This document shows, piece by piece, positions 39,001 through 54,000 of a DNA stretch of 64,000 nucleotides (position 1 is the first letter of the stretch; each line of letters opens with the position of its first letter). The position numbers and the translations under genes are program-made. This DNA is from Colias croceus (Eukaryota; Arthropoda; Insecta; Lepidoptera; Pieridae), in assembly GCF_905220415.1 (NCBI RefSeq), contig NC_059552.1, positions 6,649,001 to 6,713,000 on the forward strand. Reading direction: 5' to 3'. Below the pieces are notes generated by a model that did no database searches, had not been told where the DNA came from, and worked only from the letters and a program-made list of their open reading frames with translations.

Positions 39001-42000
39001 GATTGGCGAGTTCAAACAAACAAAACTCTTCAGCTTTATAATATTATAGTATAGACTAGCTTACCGCCCGCGGCTTCGCCCGCTTTCTCTAAAACGATGA
39101 GATTTAAACTATCCTATCCCTCAAGTTAGATGGAACTGCACATGGTGTGCGAATTTTATTATAATCGGTTATGTGGTTTAGGAGTCCATTGAGGACAAAC
39201 ATTGTGACACGAGATTTATATATATTAGAAAAGATTACACAGATGACGTCATATGAAATACTCACAAGGATTTAAATTGGATTCTAATAAGCAATGTCAC
39301 TCACTTGAGGTACACTGCATAAGAGTGCGACGACCCACGCCACCGACAGCATTGTTTTACTCCTCTTTCTTGCTATGGCCAAACGGAGTGGATATAAAAC
39401 TGCGAAAAACCTGCAAACAAAAACATAAAAATAATATTATTTTAAAAACAGTCCAAAAACGTCTAAAGCTATATTTGTTAACATTGATTGGTGATTTTAA
39501 AACTACCTTATTTTATATCTAAATTTTAAAAGATCAAAAAAAACTATACATTATAAGCTTCTATTTATTACCTACGTAGTAACAGAGAGAGTCAAAATAA
39601 AATATTAAGAATTTATGTTAATATTTTAATCTTGTAACACGATTCGTCAAAAAATTCTCTAGTTTATTCCCTAAGAGACAAAAGATAAATAAGTATTTAA
39701 TAATAATAAATAAATAATAATAAATAATATTTTAATTCCAGATATTTCATCCATATTTGTGTTAGTATACATTAATCTTAGAAACTATGTTAGTAATACG
39801 ATTATAAAATTAAATTCCATACAAATTAAATTCAAAACACAGATTAAAACCATTAAATATTATTCAAATTATCCATTATCCAATTATACTTATTGCATAC
39901 AATGTAAATTTGCCCACCGCTTAAGGAATGGTCCGTCTACTTTCTCAATTAATGTCTTCAGAATACCATTGGAACTCTCACGCATTCTCCTCATCACAGA
40001 TGCTGCCCTTTTCCTCATTATCGCGAAAAAAATCGTCGGTCTGGCAATTGGCAAACATCTGTGACGCGCTACAGAAGCGTGGAAGCCCCAACAGTACTCT
40101 GAAGCCATTGTTATATTGTACACGTAGGACATTGTAAGCCCGCCGCGTAAAAGATAGCCACAGGCTGCAAGTATAAAATGTTTGGCAGTACGCCTTAAAT
40201 AAAGTTATTTTAGCCTGTGGCGAGCAACGAGCAAATTTTCGTGCGAGCATATTGCAGCGGACTGCCAATGCCCTACGCTCCCTCTCAATATCTTGTATAT
40301 CATTCATATCTTCTGTCACAATATGCCCTAGATATTTAAACTCTCCTACTTGTTTAAGAGGACTGCCATTAATATACACAGGTGGTATGTCATGTACAGG
40401 GACTCCCTTACTTTTAAACACAAGAAGTTCGCATTTTTTTACATTATATTCTAGACCGTGCGAAGCTGCATATGACTCACAAATTTTAATGAGCTGCCTG
40501 AGAGCACCAATTGATGGACTCAGCAAGACCATATCATCCGCGTAACTAAGATTATTTATAGTTAGTCCATCGATAGAACACCCGATACCAGTCTTGCTGA
40601 GTTCATCAATCAGCTGGTTCACATATATGTTAAAAAGTGTCGTAGACGTCAGGCCGCCCTGTCTAAGGCCGCACTCTAACACATATCTATCAGAATACTC
40701 CCCCGCCCATCTGACTGAGTTAAACTGGTTGTTATACCAATATTGCAACACTCTAACAATCTCAAAAGGAACTTCAAGGTATCTTAGTTTTTCCCATAGC
40801 TTTTCGTAAGAAACACGATCGTAAGCCTTAGACAGATCAAGAAAAGCTGCGTAAACAGGTGTCTTCCTGTCTGTGTAATATCTCACAGTCTGTTTTAATG
40901 TTAATATAGCATGCTCTGTGGAAAGGCCGTGCCTAAACCCAAACTGCGCATCGTTAAAGTTTACACATTTTTGGAGGCGTCGATCGAGCAAGCAGTCAAA
41001 AACTTTGCCAAGAATCGCGGCTAGTGAGATTGGTCGGTAATTACCTTTATCTCCGATATCACCCGATTTGTTTTTAACTACTGGAACGACGACGCTCTCC
41101 ATCATGTCTGCAGGCAGATAGGAATGACGGATACAAAAAGTATACAACATTGCTAGGACTCTGTAAATATGTTGACCCGCGTTTAAAAGGTGTTCTACGC
41201 CTAAACCATCGTGCCCTGCTGCTTTACCTTTCGCTAGATTTTTTACAGCGAACTTAACATCATTGGCATTAAAAGATATTGCACTTTCTTTTATAGGTAG
41301 GCAAGCATGAGACATCCGCTGGGACGACGGTATATTTGGATGTACATGGAAATAATCTTTAAATATATTTGCTATACCTTTTGGCTCCGTCTCTCCATCG
41401 ACACTCATAGGGAGGCCCGCCCTACAATTCAATTTGTTAGTGGCTTTCCAAAACTTCTTAAAATTTTTATTTTTATGCAAATCTGCTATAATATCCATTT
41501 TAACCTGATCGCTATTGTTCTGATAGTATTTTAACTTATTTTTAAACTTACTTCGGCTCTTTCTCATATCTTTATAAATATTTCCACAGAAAGGCATGCC
41601 ACACGCTTTCCAAAGCAAAAATTTACTGCGCGCCTCTCTATGAGCGTCCTTTACATATCTATTCCATCCTACAATATGCCTACGCTTACGATACAATCTA
41701 GTTTGTTTACTCAATATTGCAGCATCTTGTAAAATATTTATTATTTTATAATACAACTCGTCAATAAAAAATCTATGCTCCTTATCATAACACATATTTT
41801 CACAACAAATTCTCAATTGGCAAGGAAGATCAATATTTTTGAGGGCTGAGTTACATATTTCAGAATATTCGTCTACATTTATATCCTCATTCCAATGTAC
41901 TGTATTGCTATTTTGTGAAGCTACATCGTGACTATTTATTTTTATCCTTAAACCATATATATTGCAATTAATGACTAATGGAAAATGATCAGACCAAAAA

Positions 42001-45000
42001 ACGTCACTACGCACCTCCACATTTGAAATAGATAGCCAAGCTGACTCAGATGTTAAACAATGGTCGAGCCAGCGACAACAACCATGCGCATCGCTTATAA
42101 AAGTAAAAGTATTGCTATCTAAACCAAGCTTAATTACATCTGCACATTTCCATTGTTGATCTGAACAAAAATTAAATAGTTCCTTACCAAAGAGTTCACC
42201 AGGGTGGGCATTGAAGTCTCCCAATTTAAGATTATGAAGATGAAAGTAGATGAATGAGGTAGGTAATTTAATGTTATTGTAATAATATATCCTAATACAA
42301 AAACATTTAAATTCCTATATAATTATTTACTAATGTAAACTAGCAGATAGATTAGTATACCTAATATAAAAATTAACATCGAAATTTCTGAGGAAATAAA
42401 TTATGAACTTGACGCATGTACAACATATTTTTTCCGGCATTTTTTCACAAATAAATGAGACTGTTCGAACTGCATTTGTAAATAATATCTATCTTAATTA
42501 TAAGTTTATTTCTATAATAATAAATTTAATGAAAAACGAGAGTTTGAGACGCATCTTTCAAGTCAATATAGCGTGACCAATGACTTCGTTGAATCTATTA
42601 TTCCAAAGACGACATTCAGTTCACGTCTTAGGATTTAGCGACACTTCTATTAATTTCAACTTAAATTTAAATCTAGATATTAATTTACTTCTTCTAATAA
42701 CTTCATTACTAATTCCGACGAAGTCACTATTCATCAAAACATTTTTGCAGTTTATAACAACCACTTTGACAATTATTTTATAGTCTTGGTTGTAAACAAC
42801 GCCCACGTTATATATATAGGGCCGATTTTTCAATCATTGGTTAAAACTTATCCGTCCAATAAAGTATTACACGATAATATTAAAATGGCACTTGTAAACT
42901 GTCAATTGCATGCAATAAGAATAAATTTTGAAATGGTAGTTTAATACGTTATTCGACGAATAAGTTTTAACCGAGGATTGAAAAATCAGCCCTCAATATG
43001 GTACAATAAATAACAGAGCTTAGCCCATTTATTTATACGTGATTCTCATATATCTTAGTCGTACTAGTATATTATATTATCTGATTATACGAAGTACTAA
43101 TGAAACAACACTATAAATTCGTTAGTAAAATAATGATTTCCATCGAGTTACTTACTTGTTAGTTTTACAGTTAGTTCAATGGTGTGTATAAGGATTTAGA
43201 TAATATTATATAATTGATAATTCATATCTTTTCAATATCGTTTTTTTTTCTTACTAAAACACAACCCTTTGAAAATAGGATATTACCAAAAAATAAATAA
43301 AGACCTATCAAACTTATTCTCTACTTTTGAGAGCGCTAAAATTATATTATATAAAATTATACAAGTCTATCTTCCCCTTTAGAGATCGTTCTAATAAGCT
43401 TGTCTGTAATAAAATACGTCTATGTAAATTAACATTAACTGTATATAAGGATAATATAATAAGAGATTAATGACAAGGCTATATCTCAGAAAACCTCGAA
43501 AAAACAAAATGTTTCAATATAATACGATTTCTCAAAAGAGATAACTTATGCCTTCTGCTTATACTATAGATTACCGAGATTTTCAGAGAAACCATTACAG
43601 TTTTATATATTTATATAAGTAGTTACTGTTATTGGAAATATTAATTTGATTAATTTCAATTCTGTAAATAGATTTAATTTAAAATTTAACGTGACAAACT
43701 TGTGCGATACTCGATCTCGATAATTCAAGAAGTGATTCATATTTCATCGGATTTACTATAAATTAATTTTATGCAAAATTATTCCTTCCGCCTATTCAGT
43801 ATTTGGCACACGGATTTGTATCATGTACTGATAAAAATAATTAACAATTACACACTAACACTTTTAGAATACATAGAATGATAATATACATAACATTAAG
43901 AACAGACATACATAATACATTACAGCCAATTAAGTTAAAACTCAATACCATCTAATTCCAAAACTATAATACACACATAAAATAGCACTAAAATTATATT
44001 TTAAATATGTTTACTCGTTTAAAGTATACAAAATTTATGTTGAAGCCAAAACGTACGTACATAGTTATTAATTATTATTATTAACTATATTAAAAAAACT
44101 AACTACCTACTGATAATTTCACTGTATCCTTAAAACTACGTTATTATAATAAAAGTAATTGTTTAAAATCTAGAGTAACGCTACAATAATTAATGTAATG
44201 ACTTTGTCCCTTTGTAAAGGTCTTAATTGTCGATTTTGTTAAAACGTTGACTACAACTGAGGACCATTAAAGATTTAATTTTAAAAGATAATAGGCATTT
44301 ATCATAGTGATTGTGTAAACTGTATCACTGTTATCATTTTATATTATTTTAGCCCGTTATCCTGGCCCAACTCTGGTTTAATTCCTTCGGAACACAGTTT
44401 ACCACTAGTTCGAAGGTCAGGGTCTGAACACAATGCTGTACCTGTTTTTTTTTTCAAAAATAAATTTTTATTTTATTTTATTTTTTAATTAATAAAAAAC
44501 ATGGCCTATGTCGTGTAATCTTATTTCAACCGATGAAATGGCTTCACTAATATTTTTTTTATTAGACCATGAATATATAGCTACCTATTTTGAGTATGTA
44601 TTATTTAAAAATGAGCATTATATCTGTGAGCTCGAGAAATTATTTGCGATTTATTGAAAAAGCTTAGTTACCTGATTTGAAAATGAGCACAACCACAAGA
44701 AAATTACTTATGAAATTAAAAAATACACATTATAATCCTCGAGAATGCAACATGTGAATTTAACTTGGTTAAATTTAGTTCATAATAAAGTTAACTAGGT
44801 ACACTAAGTATATTGATCTAGGAAAGCTAGTATTAACTTAGGTAGCTGTAATTTCTTAACTACTTGACTTTACGAATGACTGGTTTCATCTAAATTAGAG
44901 AGAGTTGTAAAATCTATACTCAATATTACAGCTGAAGAGTTTGTTTGTTTGTTTGAACCCGCTAATCTCAGGAACTACTGGTCTGATTTGAAAAATTATT

Positions 45001-48000
45001 TCGGTAAAAAGGCTATATATAGGCTTTATATATCACGCTAAGACCAATAGGAGAGGATCACTGCGGATGAAACCGCGGGGCATAGTGTAGGATATAAATA
45101 TAGGATACAATAATATTATTGTTATAAATGTTTTTTCAAGTTTCTGGAAAAGAATGTGATAATTTTTCAATACAAAGAATGGATCGGATCAACCCACTTT
45201 AGTTTTGGCTTCAATATGTATTGCATTTATTTTCGATTCATAAATAGCTTTACTAATGAAGCTTTACAGTGCAATTAATATGAAAAATTTCAAAAGTTTC
45301 AAAAATAAACTCTTGATTTAAAACTATACAGTATTTTAACGTAGGTAGATATTATGATCCGTCGAAACTGAGCGAATGGTTAATTAAGAAAATAATATCA
45401 TACATATTGCCAGTTTCTGTTTTTTGATATTATGTTTTAGTATTTATTTATTTTATTAATTGCGCTTTAGTATTTTATATTTACTCAATGGCCTAAATAG
45501 TAAATACCATACCATAGTAGTATAATATAAAGAGTATACCATACTACTATAGTATAAAGAGAAGTACAGTCGCAAAAATAATGCTAACTAAATAACGAGT
45601 TTAGACAAACCGATGCAATATAAACTTGCTTTACCAGCATTTTCACAAGTCCTTCCTATCTTATTGCAGACGTGTCATTCCACCTTAGTAAGCGTTATAA
45701 AAGACGTTATCTTTTTCCTAAAAAGTCTTTTTAATAAACCGTTCATTGCTTTCCTCCTACGCAAAAAGATTATAATCCAAAACTTCGAGGCGGCCGCGGC
45801 GTTAAATTTTAACAATGTAAAGTCTTTTGTAGTTGCTCAATTTACCTTATTTGTAAGAAAGCCAGAAACTCGATCTATGAGCGTTCATAAATTATCTATA
45901 CTAATATCTATACTAATATTATAAAGATGAAGAGTTTGTTTGTTTGTTTGAACGCGCTAATGTCGGGAACTACTGGTCCGAATTGAAAAATTCTTTCGCT
46001 GTTAGATAGCCCATTTATCGAGGAAGGTTAAAGGCTATGTAGGATTACGCTACGACCAACAGGAGCGGAGCCACGGGGGTGAGACTACGCGGAGCAGCTA
46101 GTAATATTATAAAGATTAAGAGTTTGTTTGTTTGTTTGAACGCGCTAATCTCAGGAACAACTGGTCCGATTTGAAAAATTATTTCGGTGTTAGATAGCCC
46201 ATTTATCGAGAAAGGCTATCGTCTATATACATATAATCACGCTAAGACCAACAGGAGCGGAACAATGCGGGTGAAACCGCGGGGAACAGCTAGTTATTTA
46301 TAAACGTATTATAACTCGTCCATCAGTAACTTTTATTACACATTATGTAGGACCAAGTTTCTTTCGAAACATATTATTATGAAAATTTAAACAAAGAGTT
46401 TATAGCCTTTGTATAACAAACTTACATTCAAATTTTCACAAGGAGTTACGACGGTATAGAAATAAATCTAATTTGAATACTTGTAGCAGACAACAAATTT
46501 TGTAATTATTGTTAAATTACATAACACCTACTTATCTTATAGTTCAATGAGAGTTATATTCAAATATAATCTGGATTAAGTTGCACTAGAATTTCACTTA
46601 TGCTTTAAAAATACAAATTGTGTACCTACTTTGACAATCCCCTTATTCGATATAACATTGTATCTATCAGATATTATGCTACTCTTGCAAAAATATTAAT
46701 ATTGGGGACTAGCTTTTACCCGCGGCTTCGCTCGCGTTAAGAAGTATTAATATTAATTGGGTATATTTTTGCGGCTTTGGTACTTTTTTTTTAGCGTATG
46801 TAAAAACTTAGGGCCTACAAAACTACAAAACTTTCATCACATATTTTATCCCCTTAGAGGTGGAATTTATCAGAATCTGTGAAGGCTGTGCGTTGATAGA
46901 TCACTATATCAGTCACCTTTGAGTTTTATATATATATAGATTACTGACTGTAACCGCAGGGCAAAGCTATGGTATGAATTTTCGAAAATCTTTTCTTACC
47001 GGACGCCTACGTGTCATAAGATCTATCTACATGCCCAATTTCATGCAAATACATCCAAGGAATAAAAAGTTTCATACAAACTTCTATCCCCTATTTTACC
47101 CCTTTAGGGGACGAATTTTCTAAAATCCTTTCTTAGGGGACGCCTACGTTATGACATCTATCTGCATGCCAAATTTCAGTCCGATACGTCCAGTGGTTTG
47201 AGCTGTGCGTTGATAGATCACTATATCAGTCAGTGAGTTTTAATAGATAACATTCTTTCATAATATAAAATGTTTGTAGATAGATCGATAATTGCTTTGG
47301 GTATCATTTAAGCTATCACCAATTTAATTAGTTTTGTGTTTCTTAAATAATAGGGTTTGTCCTCAAAATAGTAGATCTGTCACCAAAATGTAGTCACCAA
47401 ACAATGCAAAATCAGTCCCACAATAAATCACCTAAAATCCTGAGATATAAGGTCTACCATTCTGAGCACAGAGCTATTATTTAAGTAACAAAACTGTTAT
47501 TATAAGAACGAAGTTTATATTCATGTAATGCAATATAATTTTATTGGTTATCGATCTCTTATTTTACACATATATTAACATTAATTTGATAATTCATACC
47601 TGGGAACAATTTTTGTTTATCTGAGAACGAAAATATTTCGTGGTGATAGATCTATTTATTAGGTGATACGACTTGATGACAAATATAAATTTTGGTGATA
47701 GAAAATATAGTTCCCAATTGCTTTTAGAACTTCATATATTTGGACCGTATGAAGATGTATCTAATATTTACCATTATATTATAAAGCAATTTAATAAGTC
47801 AATTCTATGGATGTTTACGAAAACAGGCAAGTACTTACGTGACTTAAAACGCTTTATAATTATTTATATTACTTTCTGTTTAATTGATGAAATATTGTAG
47901 GAACAAAGAGGAACGTTTGTTTTCTGTATGCAAAGAAACACAAAAGAATTGTTGCACATGGCCGATTTTAATAACAATTGGACATAATAATGAAGTTTTT

Positions 48001-51000
48001 AAGTTGAATATTGAGGACTGAAATGCAATTTGAATTTTTTATCATTGTATGTTTGATTTCTTAATAAATATAAAATTAATAATATCTTGTGTACACTTTT
48101 TTAATTTCGTAATCAATATACAATTACAATCATTGTTTACTAGTATTTATTCGATTGCAAGAAGAAATGCTTACGAAAAAAATTATTTTTAGTTATTTCT
48201 TGTGGATGCAGACTCAATCTAACCACTTCAAATTCGGGAAAATAAAAAACTATGCTACTTATATCTATTCTAATTCGAAATAATTCGCTAGGTAGGTACT
48301 TACATTGCATAAGTAACATTTTATTCATGTATTAGTCAATAATCAATATCATATATATTTCAATATCACCAAGTTCATTGTATAAGAGTAACAAGTAACA
48401 ATATACTGCCATATTGATTCTGCTACATAACATACTTGAGCAGAAATCTCAATCAAACTCTTAATGCATGGTCAGGCATTATCCGTAATAACTTCAACAC
48501 GTGGTCGAGACACGTGAGGAAACAATAGTATAGTTCATGGAAAATCAGTATGAGAAAAAGCTGTTATTCAATTTCTGATAGCTACGAAGTACGAACAACT
48601 TTATCTAGAAAATACGTCGTTAATAAATAAATGAACAAATTGTTTATTTTAGACCATCATACATTTAATGATCCAGGTTCCTAATATAGTTATTATCTGT
48701 TTTTCGGGAGCCTGTGTTCACACTAAGTTATATTACACGAGTTCACTCAGCTAATTAGACATAATTTATAGTAGAGCCATTTTAATAGGCAACATTTGAC
48801 AGTTCAACAAAATTCAACAACGTAACCTAGTAACGACGACATAGAATAACATGATATTTCGTTTTGTTAGAACTGCACATTTGCTTAACTTTTTTCAATT
48901 ACGATTACATATTTATAATAATAATGACCGATACAAGTAATTTTAAGATTTCATTTTACTGATAAACCATCCTAAACATAATAAACAATTTCTGAATTGA
49001 AGAACTGACGTCGCTACAATTTTGTGTCAATAGACCTTTTTTCTTTTTAAATACTAGAGACGTTACTCTAAAAATCGAAATCTGACATCTAGAATCGAAT
49101 GCATTGATTACTTGTGAATAAAAATCATCATAAATTAGTAAATTCGATTGACAAATGTTTCAAATCCGTATCGATTAATACACTTTAATCGATGTTTTTA
49201 AGCAGGTTACCTCTCTTCGAAGATAAAATTGATAGACGTCAAATGTTGCCTATTAAATTGGCTCGACTATAGTAGATATTATCTATTCTGAAGAGATGAT
49301 ATAACCGAATTTTAAAAATCTACATAAACAACCATAGACACGTCCTGTTAACATAACGCTTTTAAAATAGGGGACATAAAGTGTCCTAACATTATTAAAT
49401 AAGTTCAAATCGCTAAATGCTTTTTATTATTCATGTATAGTATAGTAATTTTACTGTATAAAAGTACTATACTAAACATAATATTATGTGTAAACAAAAC
49501 TATGCAAAAAGTATGAAAAACTCTTATAACATGTAATTAGGGACTCGTGGATCTAATTACTATAAAATAGACTCATAACATTACGTATTATCTTAATACA
49601 ATGTTCTTGTTTATCTCAAAATCGTCAAAGAAAATTATCTTACTGTCCTAGACGGCTTTGCAAGTAAAATTATGTAATAAATGTAATAATCTCTTCATTC
49701 ATTGAATAAAATCTTAAAAATGGTGGAAGTTATTTGAATAATACGATATTGTTCTGGGCTCAATACCACAAAGAATTGTGTATATATTACATTAAAATAG
49801 ATTTTAGATAAGACTTCACACAGAGCTTATTAATTTTAATTGTGTGGAAAATTTCTTACAATCTATATACATATAATATTATATAATTATAAATAAATTA
49901 ATATTGTATACAATTGAAACCCGTTTTCCTTGGTCACAGCATCACGCGTGAACGGGTGGACCGATTTCGATAATTCTTTTTTTATTATATTCCTTGAAGT
50001 ACGAGGATGGTCCTTATGTAGAGAAAACGTAAACATGTACCACGGGCGAAGCCGGTGTGGACCGCTAGTTTCTTATATTATTCTTTCTACAAATTTAATA
50101 CTTCAGAAAGAATTGATTTCCGATCAAAGTTTCTTTCTACGGAATGCTTTTAAATTGGATTTTATATTAAATCCAGTTTCAATATAAATTTTAATATATC
50201 CCAGAATAACATTAATGATAGTATAAAATTATGTTATAGTCAATATTATTATTTTCTTATGCTTCTCCTGACAATACAACAAAAATTGAACTAGCGAAAA
50301 CTATCCAATCGTTCACGCACATTCAAATAAAATAGATATTAATAATTCTTATATAGATTAAATTATTTACTATACCGTTATTATATTTTCTACGCGTCTT
50401 ACCTGTCTAATGATATGCAGACGAGTACATTTGAAGATAAATAGAGTCCAAATGCTCTCAATACTAGGAAGAACTTGCATGCCCAGTTACCAGCTAACCA
50501 GGCGTTGGTTGTTCGCCAACCAATCTGAAAAAAAATGTTATTTTGCATAAAAAAAATTATATTATGTTCCTTAAATATTTTTACAAGGAAAGATCTTTTT
50601 TCTTTAGCATGACATATTTATTACTATATAAAGACGTTAACAACTTACACAAGTAAAGTTACAGTAAATCATAGTTTCCAGCGGAATAATATCACGAATA
50701 AAATTTAACACCGATTGGCGCGAAAACACAATTTGAAATGAGAAAATATGATTGAAGAATCAAGAGTGACAGATTCCAAATTCAAATGTAACATATTTTT
50801 TATTTTTTTTGTTTTCTTTTTTTGGTAATGTATTTATGGCTAGAGTCAAAAACTACAGAGCTTCAACATATTTACAAAAATACTTAATATTAAGTAGATA
50901 ATGTATTAAATATTAATATTTAGAAACATTTTTTTCTACGGCAAAGTCAAATAAATACAGAATACAGATAAACTATAAAATTATAGTTTTGATATGACGA

Positions 51001-54000
51001 TACTATTCATAAACTTAAAATACCTTTCCTCTAACTTTTAAAGGAGCAGAGGCCATAAAAATGTATAAAGCTTATTTCGTAGCATTGCCAAAAATTCTAG
51101 CTCAATTTTAATTCTTAAAACTTCCATAATGCTAGTCTTTGTTACATGAAATTGAATCTTGAAAGTTACTATGCTCGTTCTTTTCAGTTAACAATATGGC
51201 TAATAATTTAGTTTGTGTTGAGAATACGCTAGTTCTTTTCATCCCGACTCTCGACATAAGTTTATAAAAATATGAATGAATAGACAAGATTTATAAATTA
51301 ACTCATCATCTTGGTAACTTTTTATTCATCCAAAATAACCAGAGAACGACGAAACAAAATGTTTGCGTCAAAAACTGTCTCGAAGAATTTGATTCTCTAT
51401 TTGACATAGAGCCAAAGCGAAATGTGCACATTTTATTATAGCAAATTACAGCGATTAATTAGTATTCATGTCATGAAAAGCTTCATCTAAGAACGAATGT
51501 TCCTAATAATTTTTAGTACTAGGAATAGTAACTGTTTGTGACACTTGATGAAATGTTACTAGCTATAAATAAAAAGGAATGTAAATGGAACACGTGCGTC
51601 CTATTCGACTTATAACGGGCAACTTTGTGAATTTTAAGTAGTCTATATTCATAAAAATATAAGTAAAAAAATACCTAAAATATTTACTATGTTTAATAAT
51701 TTATATCAATTCAACTTTCCAAAGATAAATCTATTATTGCAGTAACTACATACTATATTATTAACTTTTATTAACTTTAGTTTGTCGCTCTTTTGAGTTT
51801 ATATCATAGCCAAAGGTCAAAAATTTTAAATGTTTATACCCTTATTAATACTTGTATTTGCAACCACGTGTAATATTGAGGTTAGATGTTTACGGCGGTG
51901 CAAGCTAGTGTCACTTGAAAGTGTAAGCTCCTTCGTACACAGGACTGCTCAAATTTCCAATAGTAGACGATTTTAGCCTTCAATCGTCTACCGCCACACA
52001 AATCCATTGAGATTCGTGCACTTGTCGCGACTCGCGTCGCCGACGCTGAAAATCGTCAGGTATACGATGGAGATTTGAGAAGCCTTGCATACAATGGGAC
52101 TTACATTTGTATGTTTCATGACTTTTCTCCATGTAGATTCCAAGTCGCTTTTATATAAAAGTATAGAGGTAGATATAGTCCAGTCCATATTATTCAACAC
52201 CAAGCATATTCTAAAAATATACTTAGGTATGGCAATATATCGAAGAGTATCTGGTACACATATTTAAAGAAAATATCAGTTTGAGAATCTGCAAGAACGA
52301 GATGAATAGGTCCCTCTATACGTAACGGTCAATGTTGCTTTACTTTACCTTTGATATGGGATGATTACAGTTTGGATCTATTTTATATAAGATTAGTTAG
52401 GTACATTTTCATATAAATACTAGGTTTCCGCCTGCGGCTTCGCCCGCGCAGTCAAAGAAAAACCCACATAGTTCCCGTTCCCGTGAGATTCCCGGGATAA
52501 AACCTATCCTATGTCCTTTCTCGGATATCAAAATATCTCTATACCAAATTTCATGCAAAATGGTTCAGTAGTTTAGGCGTGATTGAGTAACAGACAGACA
52601 GACAGAGTTACTTTCGCATTTATAATATTAGTATGGATTTTATTTAACCCGACGTTCTGAATACTTAACTTTACTGCTCTAACTTTTTCTCTCTCACATG
52701 TCTTTATATTACTTTTATGCAAAAGTCGAGACGAGACGCCTCGCGAAATAATTAAGAACGAAGTCAAACGTTTTTTTATCTAATTAGACTTCTTCTAGAA
52801 GCACTTTTCGTGGCTCTACCGTCTTTCCTCCGCCAAAGCCAAGGCCAGAGCCACGGAAATACGTTCGCGAGGCTGCTCGCTCTGTGTAGACCGCCTATTG
52901 AATAACAGTTGTCGGGCTATGAGTGATGAGTCAGAAAGCAAATTGCAATAAATTTATCACATTTTTGATGAATGATAAATTACAATGTTTTTAAAACGAC
53001 AAAGATCTGTCACACAAAGTCCCATCTATTATTTCACTCTCAAGTTTAGTTTCCTTGACACAATTTGGCTCATATCCTACGCCAAGGTTCCGGCAATATT
53101 ACGATTGAGATTCGACTCTATTAAAGTTTCAGTCTTGAGGTAAATGTTCTAGATGGAAATACAGAATAGCCTTCGCATGAATAATAAGTATACAATCCGC
53201 CTATTTGGCGCAATGGTTATCATTCGATCGAAGAACAGTGTTCGATTCCCGGTGTATAAAAACAAAAAAAGTTCATTCTCTAACAAGACAAGAGACTGAT
53301 CACGAACAATCTCGTTAAGGAAATTGATTGAGGAAGACGTGAAATGCATCCATAGCAACAAAAGCTTCTCATGCTACTAGAATACAAATTCAAAAGTATT
53401 AAATGCTAGCTAAAAATAACTTCTTATTTTGTACCAACAATGATTTATTTCTAGTGTATTCTTGGTTTAGACGTTTGTCTTATAATAGTTCTGTCAAAAT
53501 TTAACAACCTATAAAGGAAGCGAGTACAGATGCTAGAGTTCAATTAAAATCATATTGTTTTCTTTTAAGAATAGAATAAAAATAGCTTAGTAAAATAAAA
53601 TTTAGATGTGAATTTATTGCAGTAAATATGAAGTATTCATCAAAAACTCATATTTTATTATCATAATTCATAATTTCTATAAAAGCAATGCAATCAATTA
53701 TTCTTGAACAATCAGAGTATACAAAAAAATTGCACATCAAATCCCTTATAACAATTTACAACAATATCGAATAAATAATAAATACACCATAATATAAAGT
53801 ATCTAACCATTCAATAGAGTGTTTTTTGGATCATTACGTATTCAATGAACACATTGATGAGGTTTTGATATCGCTAGAGAATAAACTGTATTGGCTAGAG
53901 TGTTATCACAAAACATCACAAGTTCATTCTTCCATAACATATATTTTAAGTAAACATGTTAGTGTGGATATTTAAAAACCAAAATACTTAGTAGTAAAGT

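Larger units (their letters stand above)
36196..39304 (-). other. Receptor intron 3
   Basis: A 3.1-kb intron with a perfect 28-bp palindrome at 36723, a GC-rich repeat at 37.0-37.2 kb and two abutting Helitron-like copies at 38.9-39.2 kb. Confidence 0.7.
39411..50402 (-). other. Receptor intron 2
   Basis: An 11-kb intron. It holds a 5'-truncated LINE (39.7-42.2 kb), a MITE (42.8 kb), three family 2 Helitron-like copies (two in tandem at 46 kb), another at 46.7-47.2 kb, a 505-bp terminal-repeat element at 48.8 kb and a family 3 copy at 49.9 kb. Confidence 0.7.

Noticed and set aside
40252..41534. Plus frames of 70-97 codons
   Set aside because: Antisense shadows of the LINE reverse transcriptase in intron 2.
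53194..53262. Possible tRNA gene
   Set aside because: A- and B-box-like words are present but no cloverleaf could be drawn; better explained as a SINE head.
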